From: Ceratodon purpureus
Lineage: Eukaryota; Streptophyta; Bryopsida; Pseudoditrichales; Ditrichaceae
NCBI GenBank assembly: GCA_014871385.1
Contig: CM026426.1
Span: 71,824,756-71,888,755 of the forward strand
DNA: 64,000 nucleotides
Direction: 5' to 3'
Both the position numbers and the translations under genes were made by a program. Position 1 is the first letter of the stretch. Each line of letters starts with the position of its first letter. A model generated the notes under the pieces. It was not told the origin of the DNA and ran no database searches. It saw only the letters and a list, made by a program, of their open reading frames with translations. Positions 33,123 to 43,668 of the stretch are shown here, in pieces.

Positions 33123-34529
33123 ATGGCACAACCTAGAATGATGAATATTGCTCCATTCCCTATTTTTTATGGTGAGCCTGGTGAGGATCCTGATGCTTAC
33201 TTAGAAAGGTTCCAAGTAGTAGCTATAGCAAATGACTTACTTGAGCGAAAGTGGGCAACAAGTTTTCCAGGGAATTTGTTAGGGGAAGCTCAAAGATGGT
33301 ATGCTTCCTTAAACCCTAGACCCCAGGATTGGGATGACTTAAGGAATGCTTTCCTTAATTACTTTAGACCTAAAGCATATCATAATGCTTTACAAGACCA
33401 ACTTCAAGGTTTTCAAATGTACCCTGATGAAAGTATAGCAAGTTATTATACCCGCCTTAAGACTTTACTTCGTAAATGGTATAATCATGGACTTCCAAAT
33501 ATGTGGATAACCAATACCTTTATAAGAGGCCTATTAGATCCCATGTGCATTTATCAAGTAAAACTTTCTGACCCTCAAACCTTAACGGCAGCTTATGAAG
33601 CTGCACGTACTTGGGAAGAAGCCATGCAAAGGTCAAACATGTTGAATCAAAATAAAACATCTTCATACCATAACCCTTATATGCTTCCTTTAAGTTATCC
33701 TCCACCTATAGCAAGTCAACCTGGGATGGATAGTAGGGGTAGAGACTATTACCCTAAACCCATAGTCAATCCTACTCCTTTAGCTATGAGAGCTCCCTCA
33801 GAACGTCAGGATCAACTTGCTTTAGTGCCAGTAACTGAGGAAGAGTCCCAAATACAAGCATTACAAAAGCAACTTAAGGAATTGTCAGTTCAACTTGCCG
33901 AGGGTAAGAATAAACGTCCTAAACCTAGTAACCAAAGAATCAACATTTGGTGTAGTAATTGCAAGGGTCATGGGCATTTATCCAATGAGTGTACTTCCCC
34001 AATAGGAAGCACCATTAACCTCCGTTGTACTTATTGTGGGGCTAAAGGTCATAATATAACTACTTGTAGAAATATCAAGGAAGTCAAAGGACTGGTAGCG
34101 TTAGTTAATGAACAACCACCACCACCTAAAACACCTTATCGTGTTACGTCTAAGCGTCCATTCAGAAGGCCAAATAAGGGACCTTTTTATGAGCCAGGGG
34201 ATGGTCGACCTAGATGGAACGACGAATATAACAAATACCCTATTTGGAATGGACCACCAACTAATCCTAACACTCATCAATATGGACCGCCTGAGAAGGG
34301 TAAAATCTTAACATGTTATAGATGTGGAGAGTTAGGGCATTATGCGAGAGATTGCCCTAATACTAGGAAACGAGAAGATTTTGTACCTTTATGTGGAAGA
34401 TGTGGGCAATCAGGCCACATTTCCACAGTATGTACAGCCATCATAACAGAGTTTCCTCCCTCCAATAGAAGTTATCCTTTAATGAAACAAGTGCAAATTC
34501 AGGAAGGTTCCCAGACTAATAATTCCTGA
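33123..34529 (+). CDS. gag of the Ty3/gypsy element
   Basis: The 468-residue frame carries a retrotransposon capsid domain in its first 170 residues (DPDAYLERFQVV, then LLGEAQRWYASL, then LRNAFLNYFRP, then YYTRLKTLLRKWYNHGLP). Four CCHC zinc knuckles follow in the C-terminal half: CSNCKGHGHLSNEC, CTYCGAKGHNITTC, CYRCGELGHYARDC and CGRCGQSGHISTVC. Capsid plus knuckles packages element RNA in cytoplasmic particles. Four knuckles is more than the usual one or two. Pol follows directly as the next reading frame, as in retroelements that express pol by recoding. Confidence 0.92.
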   Translation: MAQPRMMNIAPFPIFYGEPGEDPDAYLERFQVVAIANDLLERKWATSFPGNLLGEAQRWYASLNPRPQDWDDLRNAFLNYFRPKAYHNALQDQLQGFQMYPDESIASYYTRLKTLLRKWYNHGLPNMWITNTFIRGLLDPMCIYQVKLSDPQTLTAAYEAARTWEEAMQRSNMLNQNKTSSYHNPYMLPLSYPPPIASQPGMDSRGRDYYPKPIVNPTPLAMRAPSERQDQLALVPVTEEESQIQALQKQLKELSVQLAEGKNKRPKPSNQRINIWCSNCKGHGHLSNECTSPIGSTINLRCTYCGAKGHNITTCRNIKEVKGLVALVNEQPPPPKTPYRVTSKRPFRRPNKGPFYEPGDGRPRWNDEYNKYPIWNGPPTNPNTHQYGPPEKGKILTCYRCGELGHYARDCPNTRKREDFVPLCGRCGQSGHISTVCTAIITEFPPSNRSYPLMKQVQIQEGSQTNNS

Positions 34530-34532
34530 AAT

Positions 34533-37500
34533 GTGAATTACTTAGCAGTATCTGAACCATCTGATGTCTTTATAACTCGAGCACAAGCTAAAAAAGCCAT
34601 TATAGAAAGTGATCAAGCAGACAGTTCCAATAGTGATTTTCAACTACCAAAAATGAGAGAGAAATCAGTGAAGGGTAAACCAACACCAACAACTCCAATA
34701 GTTCTAGATTCACCACCTCCTTTACCTTTAAGGAAGTCAAGTTCTAAAGATTCCTCAGATAAGGAGATTGACAAAGAAGATGATCCAATACTTAAAACCC
34801 CAACTTTGGAAAAACTTGCTTCCTCTAAACCCTTAATGCCCGAACAACCTAACATATCCTCTACACCTTTGGTACAACCTACTTTTTATAGACCACCAAA
34901 GAAAATAAAGAAAGAGACACCTGTAAGTGTTAAGAAGAGAAAACACAACCGTATAATGAAGTTAACAGTAGGAATGCCTCCTTATGATATACTTAACGAT
35001 TTAGACAAAATGCAACCCCAAATTTCTTTAAGACAATTACTTGCTTTGTCTCCCCTTTGTAAAAACGAATTAACGTCTTCTTTAGTAAGGAAACGACCTA
35101 AAACAACTGAAGAAGTTAATGTTAAGACAAAAAAGGATAGATCTTTAAAGAACAAAAACCCCAAAATTGTAGATGTTCATGATATATCCGTAGATCCTAG
35201 GGCACCAACAGTTGATGTCATGATAGATGGGGCATTAATAGAAGGAGCCCAAGTGGATAGTGGGTCTAGTGTAAACCTAATGAATGTAGATACTATGGAA
35301 GAGTTGGGTTTAACCAACATGACTTCAACTCCCATTATCTTAAGAATGGCTGACCAAAGTCGTGTAGTACCTTTGGGTATCTTGAGAGGAATTATAACCA
35401 ATATTGGAGGACTTAGATTTAAGATTAATTACATAGTCTTTAAAGTAAGTGAATCTATTTCAACTTATCCTATATTGTTAGGTCGTCCTTGGCTTAAGTC
35501 TGCGAGAGTTAAGGATGATTGGGGAAAAGGAACTTTAACTATTGGGAGAGGTAGAAATAAGGTTGTTTTACCTATGTTTCCTGCTAAATATCATGGTGAA
35601 ACTCAAGACGAAGATTCAGAGTATACCACAGAGGTATCTTCTGAATCAGATTCTGAGAGTACAAATTATGTGACCCAAGAAATGCCTACCTTTAAGTGTT
35701 TAGGTCCAGGAGAATACTTTGTATCACCTGAGCAAGCAATAGACTCAGACGTAGCCATAGAAGCTTGGCAAAATTCTTCTGTCTTTAACATAACCATTGA
35801 TAAAGAATCAGAGGAAGAACCACCATATGTATCCAATTCAGAAGAATCATTAGGAGAGCTTAAAGAGGAAAACCCTTTTACAAGTAGACTTCCACTTAAA
35901 AATACTATAGAAATTAATCTTGGGACTAAAGAAGATCCTAAACCCATTAAGATTTATGATGGATTAAGTCCTAAAGAATATGATGAGTGGTATAAGTTCT
36001 TTATGAGTGAAAAAGATGCATTTGCTTGGACTTATAAAGACTTAAAGGGAATTCCACCTGATGTTTGTCAACATCATATTGTGTTAGAACCTAATGTTAA
36101 GCCAGTCAGACAGAGGCAATATAGGATGAACCCTAAATATTCCTTAATGGTTAAGGAAGAAATTGATAAACTTTTAGAATGTAAATTCATATATCCTGTA
36201 CCATATAGTGAATGGGTTTCACCTATAGTTATAGTACCTAAAAAGAATGGGAAAATCCGTATATGTCAGGATTTTAGAAGGTTGAATAGTGCCACTAAAA
36301 AAGATTTCTTTCCTCTACCCTTTTCAGATGTTGTTTTAGATGGGGTAGCTGGCCATGAGTGTTATTCTTTTTTAGATGGGTTTTCTGGTTATAATCAAGT
36401 GCAAATTGCACCTGAAGATAGACCTTTAACTACTTTTACCACAGATTGGGGAACCTTTGCATATAATGTTATGCCCTTTGGATTATGTAATGCACCCGCA
36501 ACATTCCAAAGAGTAATGACAAGAGCCTTCACTAAATACTTAATAAAATTTATGGAGATCTTTTTAGATGATTTCTGTGTCTTTGGGTCTAAGAAAGATC
36601 ACCCAAGCTCCTTAAAGCAATGTTTTAGACAATGTCGTAAATATGGAATTTCCATTAACGCGGCTAAGTCTGAATTTGCTACAGTTTGTGGGAAACTTTT
36701 AGGGCATGTAGTCTCTAAAGAGGGCATTTCTGTTGACCCTGATAAGGTAGCAATTATACTTAGCATTGGAATACCTGAACATTTGACTGCATTAAAAGCA
36801 TTTTTAGGTGCCGTGGGCTATTATAGAAGGTTTATTTATAACTTTGCCTTTATAGCTGCACCCTTAACACTATTAACCAAACAAACAGATATAGCCGGCA
36901 TATGGACAGATGAGTGTACCAAAGCCTTTAAGAAATTAAAAAGACGCTTAAGTAAGGCACCCATTTTAATTCCCCCGGATTGGGATAAACCATTCGAAGT
37001 ATATGTGGATGCTTCGAATGTAGCTATTGGCAGCGTCTTAAGTCAAAAGAATAGTAAGGGTCATGATAGACCAATTTATTTTGCAAGTCGTCAATTAAGT
37101 GCTCCTGAAAGGAATTACTCAGTTACAGAAAGAGAAGGATTGGGCATGATCTTTTCTGTTCAAAAGTTTAGACATTATTTGCTGGGGTATAAGTTCACAT
37201 TCCATATTGATCATGATGCTTTAAAGTATATGATCAATAAACCCCAACTTAGTGGAAGAGTGGCAAGATGGGTCTTATTATTGCAAGAATTTGATTTCAC
37301 TGTGAATGTAAGACCTGGCAAAAGCCATCAAAATGGTGATTTCCTTTCTCGTATTAATGATACTGTAAATCCTGAGTCTCTAGATGATAGTTTCCCGGAT
37401 GCACACATCTTTAATGTTAAGGATGGAGTGGATGTCATGGATATTATTCCGGCAGAATATGCCGATATCATTTATTACTTAACCAAAAGAACTTTCCCTC

Positions 37501-38740
37501 ATAACTACACTCCAAAAGAAAAAACTAGGTTAGCTCATAGAGCACAACCTTTTACAATGATTGGAGGTGTTCTTTATAAATGTGGACATGATGATGTCTT
37601 AAGACGATGTGTAAACCCGAGTGAAGTACCCATGGTCTTAAAGGGTTGTCATGATGAAATATGTGGAGGGCATTTTGCGGGATGGGCCACAGCTCAGAAA
37701 GCCTTAAGAACTGGCTATTGGTGGCCCACTCTATTTTCTGATGCTACACTTTATGTAAAAAATGCGACCCGTGTCAAAGAGTAGGAAAACCTACTCCAAG
37801 TAAGGCTATGCCCTTAACCCCAATTTTATCCCAAATCCCTTTCGAAAAATGGGGAATTGACTTTGTGGGACCAATTAAACCACCAAGTCGGCAAGGACAA
37901 AAAAGATACATTTTGGTTGCTACGGAATATGTAACGAAATGGGTTGAAGCAGTAGCAACTAAAAAAGATGATGCACAAACGGTTGCCAAGTTCATTTATG
38001 AGAATATCATTACTAGATTTGGATGTCCTAAGGAAATAGTAAGTGACAGAGGAACACATTTTATAAATGAAACTATAGAAAGGATGTTGAAAGATTACTT
38101 TATAAAACATAGAAAATCTACACCTTATCATCCTAGGGCTAATGGCCAAACTGAAAAAACCAATGGTATACTTTGCAAAATTATCACTAAAACCTTAGCC
38201 GGAAACCCCTCAAATTGGGATTATGAACTTAATCATGCTTTACGGGCATATCGATGTACGGTTAAAACTACAACTAAGGCTACTCCTTTCCAACTTGTTT
38301 ATGGGTTAGAAGCTATGTTACCCATAGAAGTTGAACTACCTTCCTTAAGAGTAGCTATTTCGGAGCGATTGGGAGATACTGATTCCTTAAGAGCTCGATA
38401 TGAGATGTTGGAAAGGTTAGATGAAATTCGAGGTCAGGCTTACCTTAATATGGAAGCAATTCAACGGCATCGTAAAACTTATTATGATAGTAAGTTGCAA
38501 CCAAAGGAATTTAAACGAAATGATTATGTATTATTGTATGATAGTCGTTTTCAAAAATTTCCAGGTAAGTTTAAAATGAGATGGTTTGGACCATACCGAG
38601 TTTTAAATGCTTACCCCAATGGTTCAATAGAAATTCAAGACTTTGAGGGGAATATTCATAATACTCGTTATAACGGTTACCGTCTTAAAATACATAACTT
38701 GAGGGCAAGTTATCCTTTAAAGAAGGGGGCCAAGGTGTAA
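34533..38740 (+). CDS. pol region: protease, RT, RNase H, integrase
   Basis: An aspartic protease motif (AQVDSGSSVNLM) lies near 35.25 kb. Reverse transcriptase lies at about 36.0-36.6 kb (WVSPIVIVPKKNGKIRICQD, then MPFGLCNAPATFQR, then IFLDDFCVFG with the catalytic DD). RNase H lies at about 36.97-37.4 kb (FEVYVDASNVAIGSVLSQ). The integrase has a zinc region near 37.7 kb and a core at 37.8-38.5 kb (GIDFVGP, VSDRGTHF, ANGQTEKTNG). The C-terminal tail shows no chromodomain. The FLDD active-site variant is seen in plant gypsy lineages. The region is close to whole, with about one break, so this copy probably makes no full product. Confidence 0.92.
38717..38729 (+). other. Internal copy of the polypurine tract
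   Basis: The 13 bases TAAAGAAGGGGGC at the end of pol also occur at the true polypurine tract just before the 3' LTR (from 45799). An internal tract could prime plus-strand DNA synthesis, or could mark where an ancestral element once ended. Confidence 0.55.
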
Positions 38741-40481
38741 GATAATGTACCTTATACCCTCCTAAAATTTTTAAAGGAAAATTTTACTTTCTTAAAAAAT
38801 TAGAATTTTTAGAAGAAGTAGATTTACAAGATAAACAATTTGAAATACTTGGGGAACTAGCAGTTAAGAAGTCTCATGAGATTGTGATAGCAAAGAGGTT
38901 ATAAGAATTAAATAGAAGCCCCAAACTTTCAAAATGGAATAAATATATTAGAATGATGGGGGAAGAATAAAGTAACACAGTCAAGTCCAAAGGAAACAAC
39001 GTCCCATCTAGGAGACACGTGGCCATGCAGTTAACGAGTAACTCAGAAATGATGAACGTCAGTTACTAACGATTACACTTCTTGCCTGCGGAATTAAGTT
39101 GCAAGCCAAGATTGGAAACCCTAGCCCACAAATTCTGAGGTAGCCGAGGGAAATTATTTTTGGAACTACGGTGCCATGCACTGAGTCACCTTGTCAAGAT
39201 TGAGTAGTTGCGGGAAGCAGGGGCATGTTGCTCACGAATTCAGGTGAAGCTGAAGTAAAATGTGGTTTTGGGTGTGTGATCTTGGAATTGGTTTCGAGGC
39301 TGGTGGATTGTAATTTCAGTTTCGCAGTAGTTAGTAGCATGAGATTGCAAATTGCAGGAAACTCTGATAGATTTCTCTGACTTGAGAATTGTTTTGTGGG
39401 TACGTAGTAGAAACAGTCTGTGAGACTACAAGGGTTGAAAAAACTTGAAAGGTGTCACAAGGGTGAGCACAGATTTGGAAGAACATTCAAGAATTGAGGA
39501 GGTGAGTCTTGCAAAAGCATTGTGAATTGTGTGATTGGTAATCAGTCTTTTTAGAGTGTCGTCTTAGTCTCGTCTTTTCTGAAGTACTTGTAGTTTGTGA
39601 GATACATTGGAAAATGTGATGTCGTACTAAGAAGTCTGCTGTGAGCAAACAGTAGAAGGTAGGTGAGTGCGTAGCATCAAATTGTTAAGTATCATTGTAA
39701 ATTGCGAATTTTCAGATGCTGTCTCAAATTATTAGACCTCAGACGTAGATTGAGAATGGAAAAGAGTTCTTGCATGTGCAAATAGTTATCTTTCATAAGT
39801 AGAAGCAGGCAGTCCCGTGTTAATAGAAATAGAAATACACCGTCTTGTAATACTCAGTAATAGTTAATCAATTCTGGGACTCTGTATTAAGCGATAGGAG
39901 AGAGAAATTATTGTAAATACATTAAGTCCAAGAGTAACAGTGTTGGAGATTGAAACAGATGTGAGAAGTAACAACCGAGATAGCAACCAAGTTCCGAACC
40001 TATAGGAGCATATAGAGTACATACACATCAGGTAAGGGTGACATGGTGAAGATTTGTAAGCTTTTTCTGGAAATTGTAAATGCTGAGGGAATGAGCGAGA
40101 CATTACCATAACTGAAAAATCGAGTCCTGTGCATATAGTTTGAATTGTGGAAATATGGTAGGCACAGATACAAGTACTGACCCTGAGTGTCGAATGGTAT
40201 AGGTTGTCTACGCATCTTGCATACATACAAGTCACAGAGTGGTTGAAACAAGGTAAGCTCATTTCATTCGATTTCAATTTTGTTCATTGGCAAGAAAACG
40301 AATTAACTCTGGAAAGAAATGCAGAGAACAGTGAGAGTCCTTTCGAATGAGTCAATGTAGACAGTTGAGATGTTAAGTATATTGAGAGTAACCAACTGCC
40401 GAGAGAAGAAAGGAATTAAATAACATGGAAAAACAAAGAAGAAAAAGCTATCAATTTGAATGAACAAGGAAGTTCGAAATT
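38741..40481 (+). other. Non-coding spacer between pol and the 3' module
   Basis: About 1.7 kb without a sense-strand frame of note. The first 100 bases are AT-rich like the element and include a 14-base match to the LTR (TAGAAGAAGTAGAT, near 38811). After about 39.0 kb the composition becomes richer in G and resembles the flanking ORF module rather than gag-pol. Confidence 0.5.
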
Positions 40482-41240
40482 ATGGTCAAGACAAGTGCTG
40501 ATATTGATGCGTTTTGTGTGAAAAAAGCCTCCACCGCGAAGCTACTTGTGTCAAACAGTGACGAAACCATGGGGGTGAAGAAACGGAAGACAGATTTTAT
40601 TATTGAGCCGTCACCTTTGATGGAGATTGCTCCAGAGATGACCAACCCGAACCGTGCCAACTTGGAGAAAGCACAATTGTGGGAGTTTATACAGCAAAAG
40701 TGGCCGGAAGCTAAACCAGATAAGGTGTTAGCATTTCTATTGAACTCACGAAGGGGTGCACAAGATGAGTTTCGGATTCAAGGGAAGATTGTTCACTTCG
40801 ATGTGCAAACGATTCTGCAAAACTTCACCCTACCGTACTCAGGACCAACGTTGGTGAATGTGGAGCTGCTAAGCAAGACTGAGCTATCCTATGTATTCGA
40901 CAAACCTGCTGCTGCGTCGACAGAGACAGGATACAGCATTTCGAAGGCTAAATTCTGTTGGCAAGAATGGCTCCAATACATCAACCAGAGGCTGCTGATG
41001 GCACCAGAAGGACCGGAAGTAATACCCTTCGAAGGTCTGGCAGCTGCGTACCGAGGCTGGATGGGAGAAAAGCTGAATTGGAGCAAGATACTCTTTAATC
41101 AAATTCGAATGGAGATTGCAGGGAAGGCCACAAGAAACAACCTTTTCTTCTACAGCACCACTTATATCTCTGCATTCTGTCCCGACTTAGAAGCAGAGTC
41201 AAGTATGAGCAACAAGGCATCTGACAAGTGCGAGACATGA
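40482..41240 (+). CDS. Retroelement 3' ORF A, 252 residues, unknown
   Basis: A sense-strand frame lies where env or additional ORFs lie in some plant gypsy elements. It has a basic start (MGVKKRKTDFIIEP), then a mixed globular part (QLWEFIQQKWPEAKP, QGKIVHFDVQTILQNFTLPY, KLNWSKILFNQIRMEIA, NNLFFYSTTYISAFCP). The order of these blocks loosely resembles the putative plant transposon protein domain seen in plant LTR elements. No signal peptide or membrane segment typical of an envelope is visible. The function is unknown. Confidence 0.55.
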   Translation: MVKTSADIDAFCVKKASTAKLLVSNSDETMGVKKRKTDFIIEPSPLMEIAPEMTNPNRANLEKAQLWEFIQQKWPEAKPDKVLAFLLNSRRGAQDEFRIQGKIVHFDVQTILQNFTLPYSGPTLVNVELLSKTELSYVFDKPAAASTETGYSISKAKFCWQEWLQYINQRLLMAPEGPEVIPFEGLAAAYRGWMGEKLNWSKILFNQIRMEIAGKATRNNLFFYSTTYISAFCPDLEAESSMSNKASDKCET

Positions 41241-41360
41241 CAAAGGAAGAGACGAAGGTATATCAGTTCCTCACAAGAAGAATGTGGAGTCAATGATGCC
41301 CCTCTTCTCCAAGAAACTCCTCGCCAGCTGTCTCCTGATCCGCTGTACAACCAGGAGAAG

Positions 41361-42839
41361 GTGATGAATCCACCACCGACACCTGTAGCTGGATTACAGC
41401 TTCGGATTGCGGCTACCGAAGCTGCTCTACCAACCTCCCCCATGTCCATAACAACGAGAGCTAAGGGGACGACACCAAGGAATGGGCAACGAAATCTTGA
41501 GAAGAATTCTGACAAGCTAGCTACGAAGGCTGCAGAGGATCAGAATGAATCAGTGAAAAGTCGCACCGAGACGGGCAACAAAAATTCTAATTCACAGTCA
41601 ACGGGTACCAAGCAACACGGAGATCAGGAGAAACTTTCGTGGCAGAAGGAGAAAGAGGGCCTTGAGTTACTAATAACTCAGAAGGAGGACCTTGTTATTC
41701 AATATCAGAACAGTGGTGAGCAGATTCTCAAAGCTAAGGATGAGATAGAGAAAAAACTGCAACAGGAGAATTCAGAGCTGATAACGGAGTTGAAGAGAAC
41801 CGTGGAGCACAGGGAACAGTGGAAGAGAAAGCACGAGGAATTGGTGACGAAAATTCAAGACAGTGAGAGGTTGCAAGGAGAGGTTACCAAGGTAACCAAG
41901 AGATTTGAAGAAGCAACGGAGAAGCTGTCAGAAACTGAGGCTCTCTATACGTGCGAAAAGGAGAAGAATGAGAAATTAACGAGAGAAATGACCCTGTTAA
42001 TTCAGCAGCATGCGAAACAACTGCAAGAGGTTAAATTTGACAATCCGATAGCAACCTTGCTGACACAGCAGGATGTTGTTACGGTGTCAAATTTAGAACA
42101 CCACGTGAGGACCCTGGCCGAGGCCAACCTCAAGCTGCAATCACAGGTTGCTCTTGAGCAAGGGCAAAAGCTACACTTACAAGAAATTGTGTGGTGGCAA
42201 GAGCTAAATGCCCCACCCTCTTTTTCTCTCTTCAGGAGTTACGAGTTACAGAGAGATACATTTCTCAAGTTCAACAATCTCACAAGAGGATCTACTCTCA
42301 CCGACGAAGAATTCGACAGGGTGTGGAACAGTGCCGAGAGGTATGACAACATGCGAAACCTCTTATGTGAGATGTTGGTGAGAGAAGATTTATATTTGAC
42401 TTCAGATGCAAAACTGTTGGATCCTATTGGAGACATAGGGACTCGAGTTCTTCTTTATTATATGAAGCTGGAATCTCAGCTCGAAGCCAAGAGGCAGCTG
42501 GATCACGCTGCCGAGGCTCATAGGTATGTGAGATTACCTGAAAACCGACTGTCTACAGTCAATGGGACTATTGATCCAGAGGAGATCCCTCGCTGGAAAC
42601 AGAGTTTGGAGCAGCTGTACCAAGAACTACAGCAAGAACCAAATTTTGAAGAACTTCTATCTCATGTGAGAAGAAGAGAAGAAGTGGCTCAGAGAGGAGA
42701 GATGACAATTGGACAATACGTGTATGGGAGGGTGCTCTCTCAACAGCGAATTCAGAGGAGTTTGGAGAATATTACTAACCAGGTGTTAGATATGGATGAC
42801 TACTCTGTCATGGGACAGTTGTTACCACCCCCCCCCTGA
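41361..42839 (+). CDS. Retroelement 3' ORF B, coiled-coil protein, 492 residues
   Basis: This frame has a long charged helical region (about residues 95-290; KEKEGLELLITQKEDLVIQY and onward, rich in E, K, L and Q in heptad spacing), so a long coiled coil is likely. The C-terminal 200 residues look globular (WWQELNAPPSFSLFRSYEL, then DPIGDIGTRVLLYYMKLE) and end in a Pro run. Its start overlaps no other ORF. Its end overlaps the start of ORF C by 44 bases. No family is recognised. It may assemble particles or act as a structural partner, but this is inference only. Confidence 0.55.
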   Translation: MMNPPPTPVAGLQLRIAATEAALPTSPMSITTRAKGTTPRNGQRNLEKNSDKLATKAAEDQNESVKSRTETGNKNSNSQSTGTKQHGDQEKLSWQKEKEGLELLITQKEDLVIQYQNSGEQILKAKDEIEKKLQQENSELITELKRTVEHREQWKRKHEELVTKIQDSERLQGEVTKVTKRFEEATEKLSETEALYTCEKEKNEKLTREMTLLIQQHAKQLQEVKFDNPIATLLTQQDVVTVSNLEHHVRTLAEANLKLQSQVALEQGQKLHLQEIVWWQELNAPPSFSLFRSYELQRDTFLKFNNLTRGSTLTDEEFDRVWNSAERYDNMRNLLCEMLVREDLYLTSDAKLLDPIGDIGTRVLLYYMKLESQLEAKRQLDHAAEAHRYVRLPENRLSTVNGTIDPEEIPRWKQSLEQLYQELQQEPNFEELLSHVRRREEVAQRGEMTIGQYVYGRVLSQQRIQRSLENITNQVLDMDDYSVMGQLLPPPP

Positions 42840-43668
42840 TTTCCGAGCTCCTTTATGGTTGAAACAACCTACCCCAGTAACCGGCTCCTATCTCAACCAG
42901 AGGTTTCTTGGACAGTACGATGCTCTATTTGATCACAAGGAAGAAGTTCCCTTTCCAACGTGGAAAGCCTTAGAATGGATACTTGAAGATTACGGAGTTT
43001 CAAGGAAAGGATGGAGACAGTGGGATAAAATTTATCCTCGACTGTCAGCTCAATGGCCGATGACGATGCCTGTAGCAGTTGCTACGAATCCCCATCTATG
43101 TCCCCTGAAATGTACGAGAAGGTATAAGTGGGCACCCTGGGCCAAGTTGGATACTATTCCTTACAACTGGCCTCAAATTCCAGGCTCTTTCTCGAGTTAT
43201 CAAGAATGTTCAGAAGCTTACAGAGCCTTCTTCGAAGCCCATCGTCACCATACTGATCCGCTCTGTTTCAGAGCTGCCATTTTCTGCCATTTTCTTGCTT
43301 GTATCTGTCAAAGGTACAGAATGGTTCTGAACGTCAACAAGTACGATGAGTCTAAACCCGAGCTTTACATTTGGATCAAGCTCCAACAGAAGCCCACTAG
43401 ATGGATACGCTTACTTGAGTGTATGGCAATTACCTCTTTTCTGAATAGTCCTAGTTCTATCCTCAGTCTAGAGTTTTCCAATAGTCGGCAAGAGCAGATA
43501 GATGTCTGGCTCAACTATCAGAAAAACCATGATACCTACCTCCTAGCTCATGATGAAGATGTAAGAAGAAATCTGGAGCAGAGTGAAATGCAAGTTGTGT
43601 TGCAAGAAATGGAGCTGGAGGATGAACTGAAACACAAGAAGTTCAGAGGAGAATCGAAGAGACGGTAA
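42796..43668 (+). CDS. Retroelement 3' ORF C, 290 residues, unknown
   Basis: The frame is rich in aromatic residues and Trp (WKALEWILEDYGVSRKGWRQ, then RRYKWAPWAKLDTIPYNWPQ, then FRAAIFCHFLACICQRY) and ends in a charged helix (MQVVLQEMELEDELKHKKF). It overlaps the end of ORF B in another frame. The central part loosely recalls plant mobile domain proteins, which are tied to plant LTR elements, but I cannot confirm this. No membrane anchor is evident. Confidence 0.5.
   Translation: MTTLSWDSCYHPPPDFRAPLWLKQPTPVTGSYLNQRFLGQYDALFDHKEEVPFPTWKALEWILEDYGVSRKGWRQWDKIYPRLSAQWPMTMPVAVATNPHLCPLKCTRRYKWAPWAKLDTIPYNWPQIPGSFSSYQECSEAYRAFFEAHRHHTDPLCFRAAIFCHFLACICQRYRMVLNVNKYDESKPELYIWIKLQQKPTRWIRLLECMAITSFLNSPSSILSLEFSNSRQEQIDVWLNYQKNHDTYLLAHDEDVRRNLEQSEMQVVLQEMELEDELKHKKFRGESKRR

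Noticed and set aside
40482-43668. Envelope gene in the retroelement
   Set aside because: None of the three ORFs shows a signal peptide, fusion peptide or membrane anchor. The position alone does not support an envelope.
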